A stretch of DNA of 36,626 nt, taken from the IMG/VR virus record IMGVR_UViG_3300042892_005955, positions 1 to 36,626 of that record. One strand, written 5' to 3'. Both the position numbers and the translations under genes were made by a program. Positions 30,300-36,626 of this stretch are shown here, one piece after another (position 1 is the stretch's first letter; each line of letters begins with the position of its first letter). The notes under the pieces are model-generated. The model was given only the letters and a program-made list of their open reading frames with translations. It made no database searches and was not told the DNA's origin. This stretch comes from a virus.

Positions 30300-32611
30300 A
30301 ACTTACAGCTTTCACAATCTTCCATATCATCAAAGTCAATATCTTCTAAAGGACCAGCCGGCTCCTCTTCTGCTTTACTACCGGCTTTGTTAATTAAACT
30401 GTAATAGAATGTTTTGATACCCCATACATGTGATTGCATCAAGTTTTTAGCAATTAACGTAGTTGGCACTTTTCTATCTACAAAGTGTGCTGGATTATAA
30501 AACGTGTTTGTAGATATTGATTGATCTACATATGCCTGAATAACAGCGGATGTTTTTAAATATGCTTCGCAGTCTTTTTGTTCCCACATTAGTTGATACT
30601 TGTTCTTCAACTTATGATACTCAGGAACAACTTGAACGAATGATCCTGCCTTTGATTCTTTGACACTGATTAAACTCATTGGCATTTCAATACCGTTTGT
30701 TGAGTTGATAACAACGCTACTAGACTCAACTGGTGCGACAGCCATTTGTGTAGCATTGCGTACTCCGCATGAGCGCATCATAGCACGTAGTCCTTCCCAG
30801 TTCAATTCAGGAGTAAAGTTTGCAAGTTCATTGACTCCATTTGCTCTGCGTTCCCAAGGGAAGATACCTTGACCATATAGTGTCTTATCAGAGTCTAAAC
30901 AGCGGCCGCGTTCTTTTGCAAGTTCAACACTTGACTCAGTTAGATAGTATGCTTGATGTTCCATCCAAGTTTTAACTTCTTGTAAAGAATCTTTTTCGCC
31001 ATACTTGAGGCTACGCTTGGCATGCCAATATGCTAAGTTAGTAATACCAATGCCTAAAGGGCGAATCTCATCGTTAGACAACTTAGATTGAATGCTCAAG
31101 AAATCTTGATAATCGAGAATATTGTTAAGACTGCGGTGAAGAATACGGCAAGCCCTACGCATGTCTTCTGGGTTACGGAAAGCTCCCCAGTTGATGCTAC
31201 CAAGTGTACATAAAGCGATACGACCATCGGGATCATCAAGACGTTTAAAAGACTTAGTAGGTAATAGGATTTCACAGCAAAGGTTACTCTGGTAGATTGT
31301 ATGGTACTCTGGATCGAACGGACCTTGATTCATCACGTTGTCAATGAAGACAAGATAGATACGTCCTGTATCAGTACGCTCTTTTAGTATGCCACTTTTG
31401 AATACTTCTTCAGCACTCATTGTTTTCTTACGTAGACCTTTTTGTTTTTCGTACTTGACATAGAGTTCTTCGAATCTTGCTGTGTTAGCATAGAACGCTT
31501 CATACAAGTCAGGCACTTCGTTAGGGTCAAAAAAGGTTATGTTTTCTTTGTTTTTGAATCGTCTCCAGAAGAAAGCACTAAGCACAACCCCATAATCCAT
31601 ATGACGGACTCGGGTTTCTTCTGTTCCTTGATTGTTCTTAAGGACAATAAGATCATCAAACTGATGATGCCAAATAGGATAAAAAACAGTAGCACTTGCA
31701 TTACGAATACCTCCTTGACTGCAACTTCTTAGGTCACCAAACCACTTCTTCAAGAACGGTATCATACCTGTGTGCATAATTTCACCGCCCCTAATGGGAC
31801 TACCTAATGGACGTAGTCGTCCAATCTCTAAACCAATGCCAGCACGTTTGCTAGCATACTTAGCCATCATTTCGCCAGAAGCAAAAATAGAATCTAGATC
31901 ATCATCCGAACGAATGAGTACGCAAGAGCTAAACTGTTTAGTAGGAGTACCAAGGCCAGCCAATACAGGAGTAGCAAGAGTAAAAAGTCCGTCGCTCGCG
32001 GCGTTGTAGTACTCTTTGATATAGCGCATACGAGCACTGTTAGGTTCTTCTTTGTGAAAGATAGTTGCTGACGCAACCATGTAACGAATTTGAGGGGTTT
32101 CATATGTTTGTTTAGTACTACGATTCTTAACTAGATATTTTTCAATCAGTTGTTCAATGGCGGCATAGCTATAGCTTTCATCTTTAGAATGGTCTAAAAT
32201 TTCATCCATTTTATTCCAGTCGTCTTCTGAATACCATTCTAATAGTTCCGGAGTATATAAGCCTGTAGCTACGTTAGTTTTTACAATTTCATACAATAGA
32301 GGCGGTTCATAATTTCCATAAACATCTTTGCGTAGCATACTTAGACGTTGTTTTCCTGCTACATATTGATAGTTAGTGTGACCTAAATCAGGATTTGATT
32401 CTACATCGATCAAATCTACGATAGCCCGTAGGGTGATTTCATCGATTTCTTGTGTAGTGATGCCATCGTAAAAGTGCGGTTGAGCCTTAATCTCAATCAT
32501 AGACTGACTTACATCAGCTATCCCAGTACATATTTTTGCTATTTGTGCTTGCCATTTTTCAATTGTCAGTATTTCTTTTTGTCCGGAACGTTTAATTACA
32601 TGTATCTTCAT
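30296..32611 (-). CDS. nrdA: Ribonucleotide reductase class Ia large subunit NrdA
   Basis: A 771-residue R1 subunit that reduces ribonucleoside diphosphates. An ATP-cone regulatory region lies at residues 1-95. The catalytic residues are C230 (SSCVL), N443, C445 and E447 in SNLCCEI, and C468 in LCTLGSIN. A YY pair near the C-terminus (TFYYSL) continues the radical pathway, and the tail ends CESCKL, the CxxC pair re-reduced by glutaredoxin. All parts appear intact. Its start overlaps the upstream unknown gene by 4 nt. It makes dNDPs for replication with NrdB and the phage glutaredoxin. Confidence 0.97.
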   Translation of the reverse strand: MKIHVIKRSGQKEILTIEKWQAQIAKICTGIADVSQSMIEIKAQPHFYDGITTQEIDEITLRAIVDLIDVESNPDLGHTNYQYVAGKQRLSMLRKDVYGNYEPPLLYEIVKTNVATGLYTPELLEWYSEDDWNKMDEILDHSKDESYSYAAIEQLIEKYLVKNRSTKQTYETPQIRYMVASATIFHKEEPNSARMRYIKEYYNAASDGLFTLATPVLAGLGTPTKQFSSCVLIRSDDDLDSIFASGEMMAKYASKRAGIGLEIGRLRPLGSPIRGGEIMHTGMIPFLKKWFGDLRSCSQGGIRNASATVFYPIWHHQFDDLIVLKNNQGTEETRVRHMDYGVVLSAFFWRRFKNKENITFFDPNEVPDLYEAFYANTARFEELYVKYEKQKGLRKKTMSAEEVFKSGILKERTDTGRIYLVFIDNVMNQGPFDPEYHTIYQSNLCCEILLPTKSFKRLDDPDGRIALCTLGSINWGAFRNPEDMRRACRILHRSLNNILDYQDFLSIQSKLSNDEIRPLGIGITNLAYWHAKRSLKYGEKDSLQEVKTWMEHQAYYLTESSVELAKERGRCLDSDKTLYGQGIFPWERRANGVNELANFTPELNWEGLRAMMRSCGVRNATQMAVAPVESSSVVINSTNGIEMPMSLISVKESKAGSFVQVVPEYHKLKNKYQLMWEQKDCEAYLKTSAVIQAYVDQSISTNTFYNPAHFVDRKVPTTLIAKNLMQSHVWGIKTFYYSLINKAGSKAEEEPAGPLEDIDFDDMEDCESCKL

Positions 32612-33054
32612 TTTAACCCTATTTTTTTAATTATTGGCAAGGTGTCAATTTTTTTGACAACTTTAAATTCTTGTAGATTGTTATTTACTACCGTGTTAGG
32701 CCAGTAATTAAGTATATATTTTGCGTGATCAACTAGTACTAGTGCCACATCTTCATTATTATAGTCTTTTGCTTGGACAAAATCAAGCTCTTGTACACCC
32801 AATAGATACAACGTATAAAACATACCCAATCCACGAGCAAAATGACAATAGTGATTGTCTGATATCAGTTCCCATGGGTTGGGCCATTCTTCCACTAAAT
32901 CAGGGTGCAGATAATGATTTACTAAAGGTGCAGTCTGCCACCACTTATCAACTTCTATACATTGTATTTGAATGTCTTTGTCTTCCAAAGACATTCGCAT
33001 ACGATACCATTGTTTGAATATAGTATCGTATGAATTTTGAAATAAGTTTTCCAT
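32608..33054 (-). CDS. Conserved hypothetical protein (148 aa)
   Basis: A 148-residue protein of unknown function. It is rich in Trp, Tyr and His. The middle part, NHYLHPDLVEEWPNPWELI and then DNHYCHFARGLGMFYTLYLLG, suggests a compact fold with a Cys-His pair (YCHFA), but no catalytic family can be named. It is the first gene before nrdA, sharing 4 nt with it, and overlaps the glycosyltransferase gene upstream by 1 nt. Confidence 0.65.
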   Translation of the reverse strand: MENLFQNSYDTIFKQWYRMRMSLEDKDIQIQCIEVDKWWQTAPLVNHYLHPDLVEEWPNPWELISDNHYCHFARGLGMFYTLYLLGVQELDFVQAKDYNNEDVALVLVDHAKYILNYWPNTVVNNNLQEFKVVKKIDTLPIIKKIGLK

Positions 33055-33506
33055 TATATTGTGTCTATACCAAACTTCTTTAGTGCTTCTATAACAACGT
33101 CTGGGCTGACAAATGCATCTTCAATGAACTCTGCTTGTTCCCAAATCCAAAACTGTTTCTCTCTCAAATACTTTCGATCCTGTAGTAGATTAATATTTTC
33201 AGGATGACCAAAGATGTTTGGATCAGATTGACCAAACACAACTATGCCGGGCTTACCTAAATCCCAACAGAAATGTTGAAAAAAACTATCACAACTCATC
33301 CATGTCTTAGATTCATTAACTAACTTTGCTAGTTCAGGTAAAGGTAAGTTTTGTCTAAAATCTGAGACCATTTGTGTCTCTCCTGATATTCCTACCTGTA
33401 CAACAGGTTCTTTGATATGCTTGAGTACTTCTTCCCAATGTGGATAGTTCTTTGGATGCTTTGCGCCGTTACGCATAAACTTGCTATAAGGTGAAATAAT
33501 AATCAT
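33054..33506 (-). CDS. GT9/heptosyltransferase-like C-terminal half
   Basis: A 150-residue protein that looks like the nucleotide-sugar-binding half of a GT-B glycosyltransferase, close to the heptosyltransferase family GT9. It has NYPHWEEVLKHI at 20-31, the strand VVQVGISGE at 35-43, and SCDSFFQHFCWDLGKPGIVVFGQSDP at 71-96, corresponding to the conserved D..T.H.A...GKP....FG...P segment. A whole GT9 enzyme has about 330 residues, so the N-terminal half is missing. The likely partner is the C-terminal part of the GT2-like protein two genes upstream. The gene overlaps the methyltransferase gene by 4 nt. An ADP-heptose synthesis cluster in the same window fits a heptosyltransferase role. Confidence 0.65.
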   Translation of the reverse strand: MIIISPYSKFMRNGAKHPKNYPHWEEVLKHIKEPVVQVGISGETQMVSDFRQNLPLPELAKLVNESKTWMSCDSFFQHFCWDLGKPGIVVFGQSDPNIFGHPENINLLQDRKYLREKQFWIWEQAEFIEDAFVSPDVVIEALKKFGIDTI

Positions 33507-33994
33507 TTTGTTGCTTCTAAATTTAAAAATATGTTTTTAGTGTCAGGTGTCACATACCCCGAGTTAGGTTCACAACGGTTAATGTTTTGAAATCCTGCCC
33601 ATGTCATTGTTTTTCTCAATTCGAATTCTGTATAAAGGAATTTGTGTATCAATCCAGGATTGATCCAACCAGTAGAGAAGAAATGACCATATAGATTCCA
33701 TCTACCATCTTGATCTGCTTTGATAAATTCTTTACATGATTCTAAGAAGTCAGGTGTTTCTACTACAATTTTGCCGCCGGGCTTTAGTACACGCATCCAT
33801 TCTTTCAATACATCGTGTGCATGTAGATAATCAAAGTGTTCAATTACATGATATGCTCTGATTTCATCTACTGAGTTATCCATATAGGGCAACTTAGCAA
33901 TGTCGTATCTTTCATCCGCACGTTCGGCATATAGGTCTATGTTAACAAACCCATCAATATAGTCTCCGCCGCTACCCAAATTTAACTTAATCAT
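33503..33994 (-). CDS. SAM-dependent methyltransferase (class I, type 11)
   Basis: A 163-residue class I methyltransferase. It has the SAM motif LNLGSGG at 4-10, an acidic strand end VNIDLY, and the type-11 core with IRAYHVIEHF and VLKPGGKIVVETPD. These features are typical of sugar or lipid O- and C-methyltransferases in polysaccharide clusters. It overlaps its neighbours by 4 nt on both sides and lies between the two halves of the GT9-like enzyme. Confidence 0.87.
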   Translation of the reverse strand: MIKLNLGSGGDYIDGFVNIDLYAERADERYDIAKLPYMDNSVDEIRAYHVIEHFDYLHAHDVLKEWMRVLKPGGKIVVETPDFLESCKEFIKADQDGRWNLYGHFFSTGWINPGLIHKFLYTEFELRKTMTWAGFQNINRCEPNSGYVTPDTKNIFLNLEATK

Positions 33995-34971
33995 ACAGAC
34001 ACATTATAGAACTTTTTGAAAGCATCTTCAAGTGAGCCTGTCCAATTCCAACGATCCATGTGTGCATACACATTGTATTCATTTATCTCTCCAAACAATG
34101 CTTGTGCTTCTGCAATACTTCTGCCCGGGATGATTTCAGGATAGCACGTAAAGAGTACAGGGTTTTTGATATAAGGAAGAATCTTCTTAAAAACAATATG
34201 ATCACCCATACCACAATCTAAGATAACAATTGTCTGGTCTTTGAAGTTCATTATGTTTTGAAATATACGCTCATCATGTTCGAACATTTCATGAACGCCA
34301 TCTCTAATTCCACCAACTTTGTTTTTCAAATGCCATGTTATAGCTTCAGGAACAACATAGTTCTTGTAGCCTTTTTTAACTAATTCATACGTGAACAATG
34401 TTTCTTCACGGTGTGCAATGCGTGATAAACTTAAACAATAATCCGCGACACCTGCACGGTATAAAAAAGAACAATGCAAGTGATCTACTTCTTTTTTCTG
34501 TTTTATACGACCCCATTGTAAATTAGGTTCGCTGTAAATATCTTCTATTTTACCTGTAGCATTAACTTCGCCCATACTAGGCGGCGTCAACACAGACCCA
34601 CCTACCGCGCCTACATTTTCATTTGCATTTGCATGTATGTATAGTGTTTGCAATACATTGCTATCGGCTATAGTGTCATCATCTAAGCGCCAAACCCACT
34701 TGAATCCCATGTGATTCGCTCGTTGGTGATTGTGATGTTGGCCCTTTTTTTCAGCATATAGCCATTCCCAAGAGATTCCGCATTCACTAAGCATTTGTAA
34801 CAAATAGTTATAGTGTTGTATTTCACGAATATCTTTAGGTTCATCATTATCATCTTGAATGATAATATGATCAGGCTTCAATGTCTGCGTAATTACAGAT
34901 GAAATTGCCATTGGCAATGTGGTGTCATATCTACCTTTGGTAGAAATTGAGCATAATATTTCTTTGTTCAT
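33991..34971 (-). CDS. GT2 glycosyltransferase with GT9-like C-terminal domain
   Basis: A 326-residue protein. The N-terminal domain is a family 2 glycosyltransferase: SISTKGRYDTTLPMAISSV at the start, IIIQDDND for nucleotide binding and the DDD metal site at 97-99 in WRLDDDT. From about residue 247 a second domain starts with TIVILDCGMGDHIVFKKILP, which looks like the first strand and GD motif of GT9 heptosyltransferases, followed by LFTCYPEIIP. The rest of a GT9 enzyme is missing here but matches the separate downstream gene at 33054-33506. I use the ATG at 34971, which gives a 4-nt ATGA overlap with the upstream gene, rather than a TTG at 34980. The sugars transferred are unknown. Confidence 0.75.
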   Translation of the reverse strand: MNKEILCSISTKGRYDTTLPMAISSVITQTLKPDHIIIQDDNDEPKDIREIQHYNYLLQMLSECGISWEWLYAEKKGQHHNHQRANHMGFKWVWRLDDDTIADSNVLQTLYIHANANENVGAVGGSVLTPPSMGEVNATGKIEDIYSEPNLQWGRIKQKKEVDHLHCSFLYRAGVADYCLSLSRIAHREETLFTYELVKKGYKNYVVPEAITWHLKNKVGGIRDGVHEMFEHDERIFQNIMNFKDQTIVILDCGMGDHIVFKKILPYIKNPVLFTCYPEIIPGRSIAEAQALFGEINEYNVYAHMDRWNWTGSLEDAFKKFYNVSV

Positions 34972-36626
34972 TTTTTCCAATGTTGATTAACGAAGGGAGC
35001 TTCACGATAATTGACTGGTTGTCCATTAGCGTCCCAATCCCAATAATAAATTTGTACAGAGTCTACTCTAGTAAAACCAAACTCTGTCAACTTTTTTTCT
35101 ATTATATCTTTGCCTTTATATTTAGGATGTAAGTCAGTGTGTATTTCTAACATAATTTCATTAATACGAATCATGTCGTGATTAGTAGCATTCATGATAA
35201 CATCATACTCTCCACCTTCACAATCTAATTTTAACAGGATATCATGTCCTGCAATTTGATTCATAATGTTAGAAAAAGAAGTAGTTTCAACAACTTCATA
35301 GTTTTCAGATACGTTGTACATGCTATTTGCACCTGCGTTAGGGTTTAAACTAACAGGTAAAAAGTCATTACCTTTTTCTGCTACAATTCTTTTATGTGTA
35401 GTTACATTCTTTAGACCCATTCTATGTATGTTGCGCAAGAACGTATTATAAGATGCGCTAATTGGTTCTACTGATATAACTTGTTTTGCACCCAATGCGG
35501 CAGCATACAATGAGAATGCACCAATATTTGCACCAATGTCTATTACAAGTCTATCTTTAACTTTTTCCTTAGATAAATGATACTGATTAGCTTCAATGAC
35601 TTCTCTGTACATTGCAGGGTCTTGTTCGTTTAAAAATTTAAGTGATTCTTCTATTGACATTTCTTCTTTATCCCAAATACATAACATCAAATTGATGTTT
35701 TCTTTATCACCGCGGTTGTGCGGAGTATCTCGTAAGCTACCGTCAGGCGCAATAAACTTAAACTTAAATCCCGGAAAGAACGATTCATCTAAGTTATGTA
35801 TCTTGTGATGCGGGCCCCATAGTCCCGGTGTCTCTAGCATAGGCACAGTAATCATCAATCTATTGCAATGTTTTTTAAGTTTTTCTACAATTGCTAAACC
35901 ATTGTCTAAGTGTTCAATAACTTCAAAAGCAATGATAGTATCGTATTGACCTAACTCGTATGTATTGATGTCGCCGTGTATAAATGTGGCATTGTTTCTC
36001 CAACCTTGCACACGTGCTACAGGAATGATACGTTTGTCATAATCTAAACCTGTATACTCAATGTCTTTAGGTAAGAATTGTAATCCATATCCACTAGAAC
36101 AACCTAATTCAAATACGTTAGTACCTAGAATGTTTTGTGCCGCCCATGAGTATCGTGTAATCTCTCTAGGAGCAATCTCATCTCCCTTAAAGAACACTGC
36201 ACGTTCCCAATAATTACTTAGACGCCATTGGTACCAATGTGGGTTATACTTCCTAGCTAGTGTTAGTGAATTAGTTAGGAAGATATCTTCCCATTCAGGA
36301 ACAAGTTCTTTGTCATGTACAGTGCCTTCACCTAAATGATAGATCGGGAAGTCACCGCAATACATTCCTACTTCGGGACTCCATGTCTTAGTAACACACT
36401 CTAATACTTGAAAGCCGGCTCTTTCACATTCAATAGAGAATTCAGTATCTTCTCCGCCACCTGCACCGTAATCTAGACTTAGTAAACCAATCTTATTAAA
36501 CACTCTACGATGAATCATTACGCAGAAGAAGATAGCAAAGTCATGACCGGCTGGTTCTGATTCACTCTTAATTAAACAACTAATACCTGCTTTTTCGTTA
36601 CCTATAAACACTGACTCTAATTGTGT
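34968..36626 (-). CDS. GT2-methyltransferase-FkbM fusion protein (partial)
   Basis: A multi-domain protein whose 5' end lies outside the window; the frame is open through position 36626. Visible parts are, in order, the C-terminal part of a GT2 glycosyltransferase (GGGEDTEFSIECERAGFQV, then YHLGEGTVH), a class I methyltransferase (NVFELGCSSGYGLQFLP, then FEVIEHL) and an FkbM-family methyltransferase (VIDIGANIGAFSLYAAALGA, KLDCEGGEYDVI, LEIHTDL). Such fusions are seen in surface-polysaccharide and phage glycosylation loci. It overlaps the GT2 gene downstream by 4 nt and opens this minus-strand glycan operon as far as can be seen. Confidence 0.8.
   Translation of the reverse strand, partial: TQLESVFIGNEKAGISCLIKSESEPAGHDFAIFFCVMIHRRVFNKIGLLSLDYGAGGGEDTEFSIECERAGFQVLECVTKTWSPEVGMYCGDFPIYHLGEGTVHDKELVPEWEDIFLTNSLTLARKYNPHWYQWRLSNYWERAVFFKGDEIAPREITRYSWAAQNILGTNVFELGCSSGYGLQFLPKDIEYTGLDYDKRIIPVARVQGWRNNATFIHGDINTYELGQYDTIIAFEVIEHLDNGLAIVEKLKKHCNRLMITVPMLETPGLWGPHHKIHNLDESFFPGFKFKFIAPDGSLRDTPHNRGDKENINLMLCIWDKEEMSIEESLKFLNEQDPAMYREVIEANQYHLSKEKVKDRLVIDIGANIGAFSLYAAALGAKQVISVEPISASYNTFLRNIHRMGLKNVTTHKRIVAEKGNDFLPVSLNPNAGANSMYNVSENYEVVETTSFSNIMNQIAGHDILLKLDCEGGEYDVIMNATNHDMIRINEIMLEIHTDLHPKYKGKDIIEKKLTEFGFTRVDSVQIYYWDWDANGQPVNYREAPFVNQHWKK

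Noticed and set aside
1-36626. Bacterial chromosome or plasmid origin of the whole window
   Set aside because: The PAAR tip, large virion protein, compact nrd operon with a phage-type glutaredoxin and a signal-anchor lysin, along with extreme gene packing, fit a phage. Mis-assembly of a host piece around the TctC gene cannot be fully excluded but its neighbours look continuous.
1-36626. CRISPR arrays, tRNA genes and insertion sequences
   Set aside because: No regularly spaced repeats, cloverleaf-like segments or transposase genes were found; gaps are too short to hold tRNAs apart from 16309-16423, which shows no acceptor-stem pairing or CCA end.

Overview
The window looks like part of the genome of a large tailed phage (Caudoviricetes), probably a contractile-tailed, T4-like myovirus. 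The support is nearly gapless coding with 1-50 nt gene overlaps (mostly 4 nt), AT-rich sequence, a PAAR spike-tip protein beside a 1023-residue virion protein, a class Ia ribonucleotide reductase with its own glutaredoxin, and a SleB-type endolysin with an N-terminal anchor. The host is probably a Gram-negative bacterium: the phage carries ADP-heptose (LPS inner-core sugar) synthesis genes, and an orphan TctC/Bug solute-binding protein of the kind abundant in Burkholderiales. A freshwater betaproteobacterial host is an inference only. No tRNA, CRISPR array, insertion sequence or integrase was seen, and no gene-free stretch exceeds 115 bases.

Positions 1-11,553 are an unusual metabolic block with frequent strand switches. 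It holds four membrane fatty-acid-desaturase-like proteins, three 2-oxoglutarate/Fe(II) oxygenase-like proteins, a Rieske non-haem iron oxygenase, a radical SAM enzyme with a B12-binding-like N-terminus, two PP-loop ATPases, a GNAT-like acetyltransferase, a methyltransferase-like protein and the secreted TctC protein. It resembles a compact biosynthetic or tailoring cluster more than scattered auxiliary genes. The three divergent gene pairs in it share a GATAAATA-like motif resembling the T4 late promoter, often placed so close to the start codon that leaderless transcripts would result.

From 11,546 to the end every gene lies on the minus strand. Positions 11,546-16,308 hold an AhpD/AhpC peroxide-defence pair flanking an operon for a nucleotide sugar: separate HldE adenylyltransferase and kinase genes, a sugar-isomerase-like cupin, a small HAD phosphatase and an HldD-like epimerase, with an SGNH hydrolase upstream. 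Positions 16,424-22,436 hold a glycosyltransferase, a sugar C-methyltransferase, two NAD-dependent epimerases, a SPASM-like radical SAM enzyme and a complete IscU Fe-S scaffold, with two small conserved unknowns. Positions 22,438-24,445 carry MetK, a membrane protein and the endolysin.

Positions 24,543-28,199 are structural (virion protein, PAAR tip, small Sm-like protein). Positions 28,199-33,054 are the nucleotide module (glutaredoxin, NrdB, an inserted SGNH protein, NrdA, an unknown). Positions 33,054-36,626 start another glycan module, with a GT9/heptosyltransferase-like fold apparently split over two genes and a GT2-methyltransferase-FkbM fusion that runs off the window.

The modules fit together. 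MetK can supply SAM for the methyltransferases and radical SAM enzymes, IscU can supply Fe-S clusters for the radical SAM and Rieske enzymes, and the heptose pathway can feed a GT9-like transferase. Whether the end product is a surface glycan, a modified lipid, a modified nucleic acid or a small molecule cannot be told from this sequence.
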